A DNA stretch of 64,000 nt from JBCBCP01 sp039817385 (GCA_039817385.1 JBCBVY010000005.1:248001-312000); one strand, 5' to 3'; positions 41,180 through 50,234 are shown, numbered from the stretch's first letter. Notes: generated from the sequence alone by a model not told the origin. Translations and numbers: made by a program.

Positions 41180-41345
41180 TGCTGCGGGCTCCTGTCATCT
41201 GGTCGCAATTCGGGCTTGAGCATGGATAGTTTGGCATTGCGGCAAAATTTCGGCGTTGCCGCGGCCCGTTCGGGGCATATCCTTCTTCTGGATAGTCGCC
41301 GCGCGGGGTGCCATAGTCTGCGCAGCCGTATGGGAGGAAGACGCC

Positions 41346-42569
41346 ATGAACGCCGAAGCCAAGATTCTCAAAGCCAAGGATGCGCCCGATCTGGGTGGGT
41401 TCGACTGGGCCGATCCGTTTCGCCTGAGCGAACAGCTGAGCGAGGACGAGCGGATGATCCAATCCTCCGCCGCCGCTTATGCGTCCGAAAAGCTCGCCCC
41501 CCGGGTGGTGCAGGCTTTTGCCGATGAGGACTACGACAAGTCGATCTTTGCCGAGATGGGCGAGATGGGCCTGCTGGGCGTGACTCTGCCTGAGGAATAT
41601 GGCGGGCTGGGCGGCTCTTACGTGGCTTACGGCCTTGTCGCGCGCGAGGTGGAGCGGATTGACAGCGGCTACCGCTCGATGATGTCGGTGCAGTCGTCCC
41701 TCGTAATGTACCCGATCTACGCCTACGGCTCGGAGGCGCAGCGGCGAAAATACCTGCCCAAGCTCGCCTCGGGCGCATGGATCGGCTGCTTTGGCCTGAC
41801 GGAACCTGATGCGGGGTCCGACCCCGCGGGCATGAAGACCACGGCCAAGAAGACCGAGGGCGGCTACGTTCTGAACGGCTCCAAGATGTGGATTTCGAAC
41901 GCGCCCTTTGCCGATGTCTTCGTTGTCTGGGCGAAGTCCGACGCGCATGGCGGGCGCATTCGGGGCTTTATCCTTGAAAAAGGCATGGCGGGTCTGTCGG
42001 CGCCCACGATCAAGAACAAGCTGTCCCTGCGCGCCTCCATCACGGGCGAGATTGTGATGGACGGGGTCGAGGTGGGCGAAGATGCCTTGTTGCCCGATAT
42101 TGAAGGGCTCAAGGGCCCGTTCGGCTGTCTGAACCGCGCGCGCTACGGCATTTCCTGGGGCGCGATGGGCGCGGCGGAGTTCTGCTGGCACGCGGCGCGG
42201 CAATACGGGCTGGACCGGCACCAGTTCGGTAAGCCGCTGGCGGGCACGCAGCTGTTCCAGAAAAAGCTGGCCGATATGCAGACCGAGATCGCGCTGGGCC
42301 TGCAGGCCTCCTTGCAGGTGGGCCGCCTGATGGACGCCGCGCAGGCCGCGCCCGAGATGATCTCGATCGTGAAGCGCAACAATTGCGGCAAGGCTTTGGA
42401 CATCGCCCGCATGTCCCGCGACATGCATGGCGGCAACGGGATTTCCGGCGAATTCCAGGTGATGCGGCACCTGATGAACCTGGAGACGGTGAACACCTAC
42501 GAGGGCACACATGACGTGCACGCGCTGATCCTGGGCCGCGCCCAGACCGGCGTTCAGGCGTTTTTCTAG
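41346..42569 (+). CDS. gcdH: Glutaryl-CoA dehydrogenase
   Basis: It oxidises and decarboxylates glutaryl-CoA to crotonyl-CoA in lysine, hydroxylysine and tryptophan breakdown. The 407-residue product is close to known GcdH: FGLTEPDAGSDPAGMKT, the GCDH-type NRARYGISWGAMGAAEFC, NGISGEFQVMRHLMNLETVN and the catalytic Glu386 in TYEGTHDVHALILGRA. GGAGGA is 6 bases from ATG 41346. The gene stands alone on the plus strand; crotonyl-CoA would enter the Fad pathway encoded upstream. Confidence 0.93.
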   Translation: MNAEAKILKAKDAPDLGGFDWADPFRLSEQLSEDERMIQSSAAAYASEKLAPRVVQAFADEDYDKSIFAEMGEMGLLGVTLPEEYGGLGGSYVAYGLVAREVERIDSGYRSMMSVQSSLVMYPIYAYGSEAQRRKYLPKLASGAWIGCFGLTEPDAGSDPAGMKTTAKKTEGGYVLNGSKMWISNAPFADVFVVWAKSDAHGGRIRGFILEKGMAGLSAPTIKNKLSLRASITGEIVMDGVEVGEDALLPDIEGLKGPFGCLNRARYGISWGAMGAAEFCWHAARQYGLDRHQFGKPLAGTQLFQKKLADMQTEIALGLQASLQVGRLMDAAQAAPEMISIVKRNNCGKALDIARMSRDMHGGNGISGEFQVMRHLMNLETVNTYEGTHDVHALILGRAQTGVQAFF

Positions 42570-42575
42570 GTTTTT

Positions 42576-42652
42576 CGGGCCGCTTGCGCGGCCCGACCGG
42601 CTGGGGGCTTTGCCCCCCAAACCCCCCAGGATATTTGGAACCCAAAGAAGAC
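42576..42652 (+). repeat. Intergenic hairpin-tail element, copy G, with leading hairpin
   Basis: A first hairpin CGGGCCGC-TTGC-GCGGCCCG (42576-42595) is followed by GACCGG, a GGGGGC-TTT-GCCCCC stem, CCCCAGGATATTT and tail GGAACCCAAAGAAGAC, which abuts the ATG at 42653. The tail supplies AAAGAAG as ribosome site. Nearly the same tail and start occur in copy I. Confidence 0.8.
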
Positions 42653-44812
42653 ATGAGTCGGGTCTCTATTGTACACGAGGGGTTCCTGCGGCGAGTGGCT
42701 GCAGAAGAGTTTCCTAAAGGAGCTGCACCTGACGGGCCTTTGGGTCGCGAGGACGCTAAGGCGCTTTTTGCCGCCATGTGCCTGTCGCGCAGCCTCGATA
42801 TCGTCAGCCGCGAGATGCAGGCGGCGGGGCGGGGGTTCTACACCATCGGCTCGTCCGGGCATGAGGGGATGGCGGCAGTGGCGCACGCGCTGCGCCCCGA
42901 TGACATCGCCTTTTTGCACTACCGCGATGCGGCGTTTCAGATCGCGCGGGGGGCGCAGGCGGGGCAGGATCTGTGCCGCGACATGCTTTTGTCCTTTGCC
43001 TGTTCCTCGGACGATCCGACCTCGGGCGGGCGGCACAAGGTGCTGGGCAGCCGTGATCTGTTCATACCGCCGCAAACCTCGACCATCGCGTCGCACCTGC
43101 CCAAGGCACTGGGGGCGGCCTATTCGATTGGCCTCGCGCGGCGGGCGCGGCCGGAGTTGGCGATCTTTCCGCAGGACGGGATCGCGGTGGCCAGCTTTGG
43201 TGATGCCTCGCTGAACCATTCGACGGCACAGGGGGCGATCAACGCGGCGGGCTGGACCTGCGCGCAGGGCGCGCCGCTGCCGCTGCTGTTCATCTGCGAG
43301 GATAACGGGATTGGGATCAGCACGCGGACGCCAGCGGGCTGGGTAGAAAACAGCCTGAAAGGGCGCGCGGGCTTGTCCTATTTCAACGCAAATGGGCTGG
43401 ACCTGTGGGAAACCTATCGCGTGTCGCAAGAAGCCGCGCAGTTTGTGCGGACGCAGCGCAAGCCTGCGGTGTTGCACCTGCGCACCGTGCGCCTTTATGG
43501 CCATGCGGGGGCGGATGTGGCGACGTCTTACCTGCCGAAGGCCGAGGTCGAGGCGGATGAGGCAAACGATCCGCTTTTGCACGCGGCGCGGGGGCTCGCG
43601 GCGCTCGGGACAGCGCCGGATGCGATCCTTGCGACCTATGAGAGCACACTGGCGCGGGTGCGGTCGGAGGCGGAGGCGCTTGCCGGTGCGCCCCACCTAA
43701 AGACAGCCGCGGATGTCATGGCCGCCATCATCCCGCCCACGCGTGCGGCGGCGCGGGTAAACGGGCCTGCGCAGGCGCAGCGGGCTGAGGCGTTTGGCAA
43801 GGACATCGCCGCAATGGATCAGCCGCAGCCGATGTCGAAGCTGCTGAACTGGGCGCTGACCGACCTGATGCTGGCCCATCCCGAGACGATCCTCATGGGC
43901 GAGGATGTGGGACGCAAGGGCGGCGTTTACGGCGTCACGCAGAAGCTGCAGGCGCGGTTCGGGCCGTCCCGCGTGATCGACAGCCTGCTGGATGAGCAGA
44001 GCATTCTGGGCCTGTCCATCGGGATGGCCCATAACGGCTTCATCCCGATGCCGGAGATTCAGTTCCTCGCCTATCTGCACAATGCCGAAGATCAGCTGCG
44101 GGGGGAGGCGGCGACGCTGCCGTTCTTCTCGAACGGGCAATGGGCCAACCCGATGGTCGTGCGGATCGCAGGGCTGGGGTATCAGAAAGGCTTTGGCGGG
44201 CATTTCCATAATGACAATGCGCTTGCGGTGCTGCGCGACATTCCGGGGCTGATCCTTGCGGTGCCGTCCGATGGGGCGGACGCGGTGCGGATGCTGCGGG
44301 AATGTCACCGGCTCGCGCGGGAGGAGAACCGGGTCTGCGTCTTTGTCGAGCCGATTGCGCTTTATCCCATGCGCGATCTGCAGGAAGGCGACGGGGCGTG
44401 GATGCGGACCTACCCGGCGCCAGGGGAGACCCTCCCGCTGGGCACGGTTGGTGTGCATGGGGACGGGTCGGAGATTGCCATCGTAACCTTTGGCAATGGC
44501 CGTTACCTGGCGGAGACGGCACAGGTGCCGGGCGCGCGGATTGTCGACATGCGCTGGCTCTCGCCTTTGCCCGTAGAGGCCATTCTGGAGGCCGTGCGCC
44601 CCTGCAAAAACGTGCTGGTTGTCGATGAAACCCGCCGTTCCGGCGGGGTGGCCGAAGCGGTGATGACCGCGCTGGCAGAGGCGGGGATCACCCGCACCGC
44701 GCGGCTGACGGCGGAGGACAGTTTCATTGCCACGGGGCCGGCTTATGCCGCGACTTTGCCAAGTGCGAAGGGAATCACCACAGCCGCACAGACGTTGATC
44801 AAACGGACGTAA
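42653..44812 (+). CDS. 2-oxoacid dehydrogenase E1, fused alpha and beta subunits
   Basis: A 719-residue thiamine-diphosphate enzyme that decarboxylates a 2-oxoacid (branched-chain oxoacids, pyruvate or acetoin). The alpha part (about 1-330) has GSSGHEGMAAVAHALRPDD, FLHYRDAAFQIARG and the ThDP motif GDASLNHSTAQGAIN with EDNGIGIS. The beta part (about 375-719) has ILMGEDVGRKGGVYGVTQKL, IDSLLDEQSILGLSIGMAHN and VVDETRRSGGVAEAV. The fusion preserves both subunits. No E2 or E3 gene is nearby, so it must borrow partners from elsewhere. Start and ribosome site come from repeat copy G. Confidence 0.88.
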   Translation: MSRVSIVHEGFLRRVAAEEFPKGAAPDGPLGREDAKALFAAMCLSRSLDIVSREMQAAGRGFYTIGSSGHEGMAAVAHALRPDDIAFLHYRDAAFQIARGAQAGQDLCRDMLLSFACSSDDPTSGGRHKVLGSRDLFIPPQTSTIASHLPKALGAAYSIGLARRARPELAIFPQDGIAVASFGDASLNHSTAQGAINAAGWTCAQGAPLPLLFICEDNGIGISTRTPAGWVENSLKGRAGLSYFNANGLDLWETYRVSQEAAQFVRTQRKPAVLHLRTVRLYGHAGADVATSYLPKAEVEADEANDPLLHAARGLAALGTAPDAILATYESTLARVRSEAEALAGAPHLKTAADVMAAIIPPTRAAARVNGPAQAQRAEAFGKDIAAMDQPQPMSKLLNWALTDLMLAHPETILMGEDVGRKGGVYGVTQKLQARFGPSRVIDSLLDEQSILGLSIGMAHNGFIPMPEIQFLAYLHNAEDQLRGEAATLPFFSNGQWANPMVVRIAGLGYQKGFGGHFHNDNALAVLRDIPGLILAVPSDGADAVRMLRECHRLAREENRVCVFVEPIALYPMRDLQEGDGAWMRTYPAPGETLPLGTVGVHGDGSEIAIVTFGNGRYLAETAQVPGARIVDMRWLSPLPVEAILEAVRPCKNVLVVDETRRSGGVAEAVMTALAEAGITRTARLTAEDSFIATGPAYAATLPSAKGITTAAQTLIKRT

Positions 44813-44829
44813 CACCCTGATTTCCTTCA

Positions 44830-44862
44830 TTGCACACGTGTGCAAAAAAGACTTGCTAAAAT
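44830..44862 (+). promoter_or_regulatory. Candidate LacI-type operator and promoter of the ABC operon
   Basis: TTGCACAC-GTGTGCAA (44830-44845) is a perfect 16-bp palindrome with central CG, the usual form for LacI-family operators. TAAAAT at 44857-44862 is a good -10 element, so the palindrome would overlap the -35 region. A LacI regulator is encoded at 53426 in the same island. Confidence 0.65.
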
Positions 44863-44905
44863 GTCGCACCTCGCCTTACGCTGATTGGATCATGGCGGGG
44901 GACAC

Positions 44906-45949
44906 ATGGCCGAGATTACGCTCAAGAACATCTCGAAACGCTGGGGCAGCTTTGTTGGCGTCGACAATTTTGACCTGACCATCGCGGATGAAGAGTTCCT
45001 TGTGCTGCTTGGCCCCTCGGGCTGCGGCAAGACCACCACGATGCGCATGATCGCGGGGCTGGAGGATGCGACCGAGGGCGATATCCTGATCGACGGCACG
45101 CGCGTGAATGAGCTTGACCCCAAGGACCGGGACGTCGCGATGGTGTTCCAGTCCTACGGCCTTTACCCCCACATGAACGTCTATGAGAATATCCGCTTCC
45201 CGCTGAAGGTGCGCAAAGTCGATCCCGCCACTCACGATGAACGCGTCCGCCGTGCGTCAAGCATGGTGGAGCTGGACGACTTTTTGCACCGCAAACCGGC
45301 GGAGCTGTCGGGCGGTCAGCGCCAGCGCGTGGCCCTCGCCCGCGCCATTGTGCGCCGACCGTCCGTGTTTCTGATGGACGAGCCGCTGTCGAACCTCGAC
45401 GCCAAGCTGCGCGTCAGCACACGGGCGCAGATCAAGAACCTGTCTCACGAGTTGAAGGTCACGACCGTTTACGTGACCCATGACCAGATCGAGGCGATGA
45501 CGCTGGCCGACCGGGTTGTGGTGATGAAGCAGGGCAAGGTGCAGCAGGTTGGCACGCCCACGGACATCTACGACAACCCCGCGAACACTTTCGTGGCCAG
45601 CTTCATCGGCTCGCCCGCGATGAACCTGATGGAGGGGCAGCTGTCGGGTGGTACGTTCACCGGCGACAACGTGACCGTTTCGGGCCTTTCGGCACCGGAC
45701 GGCCCCGTCACCCTCGGCTTCCGGGCCGAGGATGCAGGCGTGGCCAGCGCGGACGCGCAGATCACCGCGCCGCTCTACACGATCGAACTGCTTGGCGATG
45801 CCACGATGCTGACCGTGCGTGCGGGCGGGCAGCTGGTGTCGGTCAAGGCCCCCAAGGATTTCCGCGCAGAGATCGGCGACACCGTCAGCTTTTCGGTGCC
45901 CGCCGCCATCTGCCACCTTTTCGACGCGTCTACCGGCGAACGGCTCTAG
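44906..45949 (+). CDS. ABC sugar-type importer, ATPase subunit (UgpC/MsmK-like)
   Basis: The 347-residue ATPase energises import by the two permeases encoded downstream. It has Walker A GPSGCGKTT (36-44), Q-loop at Gln82, signature LSGGQRQR (134-141), Walker B VFLMDEP (154-160) and the switch His in VTHDQIEAM. The C-terminal 110 residues form the regulatory OB-fold domain of carbohydrate-uptake ATPases. The start at 44906 gives MAEITLKNISKRWG. It is the first gene of the transporter operon, 61 bases after the candidate operator. Confidence 0.93.
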   Translation: MAEITLKNISKRWGSFVGVDNFDLTIADEEFLVLLGPSGCGKTTTMRMIAGLEDATEGDILIDGTRVNELDPKDRDVAMVFQSYGLYPHMNVYENIRFPLKVRKVDPATHDERVRRASSMVELDDFLHRKPAELSGGQRQRVALARAIVRRPSVFLMDEPLSNLDAKLRVSTRAQIKNLSHELKVTTVYVTHDQIEAMTLADRVVVMKQGKVQQVGTPTDIYDNPANTFVASFIGSPAMNLMEGQLSGGTFTGDNVTVSGLSAPDGPVTLGFRAEDAGVASADAQITAPLYTIELLGDATMLTVRAGGQLVSVKAPKDFRAEIGDTVSFSVPAAICHLFDASTGERL

Positions 45950-46017
45950 GCGCATCAACCCTCCGGTGCAGTCTTGCAAGGTGCACCGGCACTAAACGCA
46001 AAACAGGGAGTTTGCAC

Positions 46018-47238
46018 ATGTACCTGAAGAAACTGGCGCTTGCGGGCGCAGTCTCGCTGCTGGGCAGCACGGCGGCCTTCGCCTGCTCTTACGAAAATGA
46101 GGTGCCGCTGAAGTCGCTGTCGGCAGGTTTTGAAGCCTGGAAGGCCGTGACTGACGCGATGGCCGAATGCGGCAATTTCGAAGCGGAGCTTGACCAGGAA
46201 TTCCGCCAGAAGCAGCCCGCCGCGTTCGAGGCGAACCCATCGCTCTACCAGATTGGCGGCGTATCCAACGGCACGATCACCCCGCTGCTGAACGCGGGCA
46301 CGATCCGTCCGCTGGACGATCTGGTTGCCAAGTACGGCCAAAACCTGAACCCCAACCAGCTGATCCGCGTGAACGGCCAGATCATGGCCATCGCAATGAT
46401 GGTGAACACCCAGCACATGATGTACCGCGAGGACATTCTAAGCGATCTGGGCATCGAACAGCCCACCAGCTGGGGTGACGTGCTCGCCGCTGCGGAGAAA
46501 ATCCAGGAGGCGGGCGTCGTCGACTACCCGCTGGGCGCGACAATGAAGTCGGGCTGGAACCTCGCGCAGGAATTCGTGAACATGCATCCCGGCTTTGGCG
46601 GTGCGTTCTTCAACGCCGACAACACCGCCGCGGTGAACTCCGACGCGGGCATGAAAACGCTTGAGACGATGAAGGCGCTGCTGGACTACACCGACCCCGA
46701 GGTGCTGGTCAGCGACTCCACCTACGTGCAGCAGCAGTTCCAGCAGGGCAAGATCGCAATGGCGAACCTCTGGGCCTCCCGCGCCGCAGCCATGAACGAC
46801 GCGGCCGAAAGCCAGGTCGTGGGCAAGGTAAAGATGTCCGCAGCCCCCGTGGCGATGGACGGCGGCGCGCCCGCAACCACGCTCTGGTGGGACGGCATGG
46901 TCATCGCGTCCAACATCACCGACGCCGAAGCCGACGCGGCCTTCCGCCTGATGATGGAAGGTCTGGATGAGGACATGGTCACCGACAACAACGACGCGGC
47001 GATCTGGTTGGTCGCGGGTTATCAGCCCGGCCCGCTGGCCGAAGGCGCGATTGCAACCGCAACCGCGACCCCGGCGCCCCCGCCGTACCCGTCCACCACG
47101 CAGATGGGCCTGATGCACACCGCGCTGGGCAATGAGCTGCCGGCCTTCCTGACCGGTGAGCGTGACGCGGCAGCGACGCTGGCCGCCATCGAAGAGGCCT
47201 ACACCACCGCCGCCCAAGAAGCGGGTGTGCTGGAGTAA
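46018..47238 (+). CDS. ABC transporter periplasmic solute-binding protein
   Basis: A 406-residue extracellular binding protein of the carbohydrate-type family 1. The signal peptide ends at AFA before Cys25, which could be the start of the mature chain, though no classic lipobox is present. Features include VNGQIMAIAMMVNTQHMMYR, SWGDVLAAAEKIQEAG and TLWWDGMVIASNI. A Thr/Pro-rich stretch (ATATATPAPPPYPSTT) at about 345-360 is unusual inside such a protein. GGGAG precedes ATG 46018. A strong hairpin follows the gene and may raise its transcript relative to the permeases. Confidence 0.9.
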   Translation: MYLKKLALAGAVSLLGSTAAFACSYENEVPLKSLSAGFEAWKAVTDAMAECGNFEAELDQEFRQKQPAAFEANPSLYQIGGVSNGTITPLLNAGTIRPLDDLVAKYGQNLNPNQLIRVNGQIMAIAMMVNTQHMMYREDILSDLGIEQPTSWGDVLAAAEKIQEAGVVDYPLGATMKSGWNLAQEFVNMHPGFGGAFFNADNTAAVNSDAGMKTLETMKALLDYTDPEVLVSDSTYVQQQFQQGKIAMANLWASRAAAMNDAAESQVVGKVKMSAAPVAMDGGAPATTLWWDGMVIASNITDAEADAAFRLMMEGLDEDMVTDNNDAAIWLVAGYQPGPLAEGAIATATATPAPPPYPSTTQMGLMHTALGNELPAFLTGERDAAATLAAIEEAYTTAAQEAGVLE

Positions 47239-47246
47239 ACCCTTCG

Positions 47247-47271
47247 GCCCGGCCCTTCCGCGGGGCCGGGC
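47247..47271 (+). terminator. Hairpin between binding-protein and permease genes
   Basis: GCCCGGCCC (47247-47255) pairs with GGGCCGGGC (47263-47271). It is followed by a short direct repeat ATCCTTTGGG. Structures at this position commonly stabilise the binding-protein part of the message; it is not a full terminator since the operon continues. Confidence 0.55.
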
Positions 47272-47310
47272 TATCCTTTGGGGCCATCCTTTGGGCAGGA
47301 GTGCAGGACG

Positions 47311-48339
47311 ATGAAATCAAAGACCTTCTTCTGGTTCGTCGCACCGTCGGTGCTGATGATGCTGGTCTTCATTGCCGCGCCTCTCGTGTCCGTTCTGATC
47401 CAAAGCTTTCAGGTCACCCAGCCCGTCATGCAGACGGTCGAGACGGAAACCTGCACCCCCGGTTTCCTGACGCAAACCTGCACGACCGAGATCAAGACGA
47501 TCCCCATCATCGACGAGGTCACGGGCAAGCCCCAGACCACAACCGAATGGGTCGGTTTCCTCAGCTACCAGCGCGTCTTGCAGATGGACAAGGTCTGGGC
47601 CGCCATCAGCGCGGGCCAATGGGGCGACATCCTGCAGATCGACTTCTGGAAGGCGCTGCGCTTTACCCTCACTTTCACGCTGCTGACCCTGCCACTGGTG
47701 CTCGGCGTGGGCCTCGCCATCGCGCTGGCGGTCAATTCAGCGGTGCAATCGATCCGCGGGCCGGTGATCTTCATCTCGCTCCTGCCGTTTATCATCACGC
47801 CCGTCATCGGCTCGCTCGCGATCTACTGGCTCTTTGTCGGGGACGGCATCCTGACTGTGGCTTTGGAAAACATCCTCGAACGCGACATCGCGATGTTCGC
47901 GCAGGCCTGGACGATCGAGATTCTAATGTATGTCTTCCGCGTCTGGAACAACGCGCCTTTCGCTTTCGTCATCTTCTACGCGGGCCTGCAAACCGTGAAC
48001 ATGGACACGCTGGAGTCCGCCGTGATCGATGGGGCCAGCCGCCTGCAACGCCTGCGCCACGTGATCATCCCGCACCTGATGCCGCTGATCATCTTTATCG
48101 CGATCATCCACCTGATGGACGTCTACCGCGTGTTTGAGGAAATCGTCGGCTTCCGCAGCCAGGCGCATGTCATCTCGCTCCAGTGGCTGACCTACGACTT
48201 CCTTGTGCCGGATGATGCGGGCAATCGCGCGATCTCCCGCGCGTCGGCCTCCGCGATGCTGACGATGATCGGCATCGTGATCCTGCTGATCATCCCGCTG
48301 CGCCGCACCTGGCGCGACCACAAGGGAGGGGCGCATTAA
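47311..48339 (+). CDS. ABC transporter permease (MalF-type)
   Basis: A 342-residue inner-membrane permease with six or seven transmembrane segments. The coupling (EAA) loop is ESAVIDGASRLQRLRHVIIP, which contacts the ATPase. Between helix 1 and 2 there is an enlarged periplasmic loop (about residues 45-95) with two cysteines, CTPGFLTQTC, that could form a disulfide. The start MKSKTFFWFVAPSVLMMLVF is at 47311. Its stop overlaps the next start (TAATG). Confidence 0.9.
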   Translation: MKSKTFFWFVAPSVLMMLVFIAAPLVSVLIQSFQVTQPVMQTVETETCTPGFLTQTCTTEIKTIPIIDEVTGKPQTTTEWVGFLSYQRVLQMDKVWAAISAGQWGDILQIDFWKALRFTLTFTLLTLPLVLGVGLAIALAVNSAVQSIRGPVIFISLLPFIITPVIGSLAIYWLFVGDGILTVALENILERDIAMFAQAWTIEILMYVFRVWNNAPFAFVIFYAGLQTVNMDTLESAVIDGASRLQRLRHVIIPHLMPLIIFIAIIHLMDVYRVFEEIVGFRSQAHVISLQWLTYDFLVPDDAGNRAISRASASAMLTMIGIVILLIIPLRRTWRDHKGGAH

Positions 48340-49493
48340 TGGCTTCCAAGGCAATGCGGCAAAGCGTCGGCCTGCGCGCGCTTTCAAACGGGTTCCTCGC
48401 CTTCTGGTGCCTGCTCGCGTCCTTCCCGATCCTCTGGATCACGGTGATGAGCTTCAAGGCCCCGCGCGACGCCTTCGCCGCCTCTGCCTGGGATGTGATC
48501 ACCGGGCCAGAGACGCGCGCGGCGGGCAATGGTCTGTCGGTGCTGGACATCATCGTGGGCATCACGGTGCTCTACTTCACCATCCGCTGGGCCTTTGGCG
48601 TGCTGCCCGGGCTGGTCCGGCAAGTCTTCCCCAGTAGCCTCATCGTACTGGGCTGGCTCGTTGGGGCCGCGGCCTACGCCATCGCCTTCATCATCGTCTT
48701 CTTTGGCATCCTGCCGCCCGTGCTGGGGGTCCTCAACGGCCTCCTCGGCCCGCTAGGCGAGCCGATCATCGGCCTCACGACCATCCATTACTACTCGGTC
48801 TGGGTCGAAAACGCGTTCTTCCGCAATTTCCTGAACTCGCTTCTGGTGACCGCAGGCGTTGTGACGATCTCCCTCACCGTCGGCACGCTCGCAGGCTACG
48901 GCCTCGCGCGCTCCGGCTCGAACCTCGCGTTCTGGCTGCTGATCATCGCGCTGGTCTTCCGCGCGCTGCCCCATTCGGTGCTGGTGGCGGGCTACCTGCC
49001 GTGGTTCATCAACTCTGCCGAAATCCTGCGCCCCCTCCTTGGCGACATTTCCCCAACCCTCTACGGCCAGCCCTGGGCCATCATCGCGGTGCTCGTGGCG
49101 ATCAACCAGCCCTTCACCATCTGGATGCTGCGCAGCTTCTTCCAGAACATCCCCTCCGAGCTGGACGAGGCCGCCCGCGTCGACGGCTGCAGCCACTTCC
49201 AGGCGTTCCGCCGGGTGATCATGCCGGTCATGTGGCCCGGAGTGATCACCACCGGCCTCTTCTCGTTCCTGCTGGGCTATAACGATTTCCTCGTGACCTC
49301 CCTGCTGCTTGATGCGCAGAACCAGACGATGGTCCCGGCCATCGCGGGCTACTTCAACCGCGAAACAACAACCACCGACCAGGTCGAAGCTGTCGCCGCA
49401 GCCGTGTCAATCATCGCGCCGCTGTTCCTCTTGGTCATGGTCTTCCAGCGCCAGATCGTCAGCGGCCTCACTGCCGGAGCCGTGAAAGGATGA
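48339..49493 (+). CDS. ABC transporter permease (MalG-type), extended
   Basis: A 384-residue inner-membrane permease with the EAA loop DEAARVDGCSHFQAFRRVIM. MalG-type proteins are usually about 280 residues; this one has roughly 90 extra residues after helix 1 that hold two additional hydrophobic segments (LDIIVGITVLYFTIRWAFGV and LIVLGWLVGAAAYAIAFIIV). The extension is in frame and well formed, so it is a real feature. It is coupled to the previous permease by TAATG. Substrate is unknown but the importer must feed the following catabolic genes. Confidence 0.9.
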   Translation: MASKAMRQSVGLRALSNGFLAFWCLLASFPILWITVMSFKAPRDAFAASAWDVITGPETRAAGNGLSVLDIIVGITVLYFTIRWAFGVLPGLVRQVFPSSLIVLGWLVGAAAYAIAFIIVFFGILPPVLGVLNGLLGPLGEPIIGLTTIHYYSVWVENAFFRNFLNSLLVTAGVVTISLTVGTLAGYGLARSGSNLAFWLLIIALVFRALPHSVLVAGYLPWFINSAEILRPLLGDISPTLYGQPWAIIAVLVAINQPFTIWMLRSFFQNIPSELDEAARVDGCSHFQAFRRVIMPVMWPGVITTGLFSFLLGYNDFLVTSLLLDAQNQTMVPAIAGYFNRETTTTDQVEAVAAAVSIIAPLFLLVMVFQRQIVSGLTAGAVKG

Positions 49494-49608
49494 GCGCGAA
49501 CCGCCGCACCGGCGCCTTGCGCGCCCACCCGGCCCTGAACCGGATGCCGCGCGATTTCATAAACGGCGGCCCGTAAAGCGCCGCCGCCGGAGAAAAAGCA
49601 CCGCACGT

Positions 49609-49650
49609 CCCCCTTCTCTGTTCCAAAAAAATCCCCGCCGGAGGCTCCCG
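49609..49650 (-). repeat. Intergenic hairpin-tail element, copy H (inverted)
   Basis: Minus-strand reading: GAGCCTCCGGCGGGGA, T7, GGAACAGAGAAGGGGG. It is the same form as copy C. It lies in the 186-base gap between the permease and the first SnoaL-like gene, where I see no other feature. Confidence 0.75.
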
Positions 49651-49679
49651 CAGCCGGCCACACGCACCAAGGCAAGACA

Positions 49680-50234
49680 ATGAAGGGTTCCCGCCCCGAA
49701 CAGGCCGTTCTGACCAAAGACACGGACCTTAGCAAAACACAAAGCACCCGCGCCGTGATCGAAGGCATGGTCGACGGGCTCAACGACCACCGCATCGCCG
49801 ATATCGGCGAATTCTTCAGCGAAGGCTTCGGCTGGTACGGCAATCAGGGATGCGGCAAGAAACGCGGCCTCCGGGAGTTCCAGGAAAACTGGCAAAAGCC
49901 CTTTCAGGCCGCGTTTTCAGACAAGGTCTGCATCGACGAGGCGCGGCTTTACATGGGGGAATGGGCCGCCGCCTTTGGCCGGCAAGAGGCCACCCATTCC
50001 GGCGCCTTCATGGGCGTGGCCCCGACCGGCAAACGGATCGAGATCCGCTACATGGATTTCTGGAAAGTCGTGGACAGCAAGATCGTGGACAATTGGGTCA
50101 TGGTGGACTTCCCCCATGTGCTTGCGCAGCTCGGCGTGGACGTCTTTGGCGGCCACGGCTGGGAAAAATATGACCGCGGAGAGGCACACCTTTCTAATAC
50201 GACCCCCGCCCCCGCACCCGAGGAGGAGAGATAA
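49680..50234 (+). CDS. SnoaL/NTF2-like protein 1
   Basis: A 184-residue single-lobed NTF2-like protein related to polyketide cyclase SnoaL. It has the fold's typical helix-sheet order: VIEGMVDGLNDHRIADIGEF, KKRGLREFQENWQKPFQAAF, then the long strands GKRIEIRYMDFWKVVDSKIV and NWVMVDFPHVLAQLGVD. The last segment is shared almost word for word with the next SnoaL-like protein at 51625. Catalysis in this fold needs a His or Asp in the cavity; none can be assigned here. The stop overlaps the dehydrogenase start by one base. Confidence 0.8.
   Translation: MKGSRPEQAVLTKDTDLSKTQSTRAVIEGMVDGLNDHRIADIGEFFSEGFGWYGNQGCGKKRGLREFQENWQKPFQAAFSDKVCIDEARLYMGEWAAAFGRQEATHSGAFMGVAPTGKRIEIRYMDFWKVVDSKIVDNWVMVDFPHVLAQLGVDVFGGHGWEKYDRGEAHLSNTTPAPAPEEER

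Noticed and set aside
44830..44850. Palindrome before the ABC operon as a terminator of the E1 gene
   Set aside because: The plus-strand sequence after the stem is an A-run, not a T-run, and the central CG with a good -10 element nearby fits an operator better.
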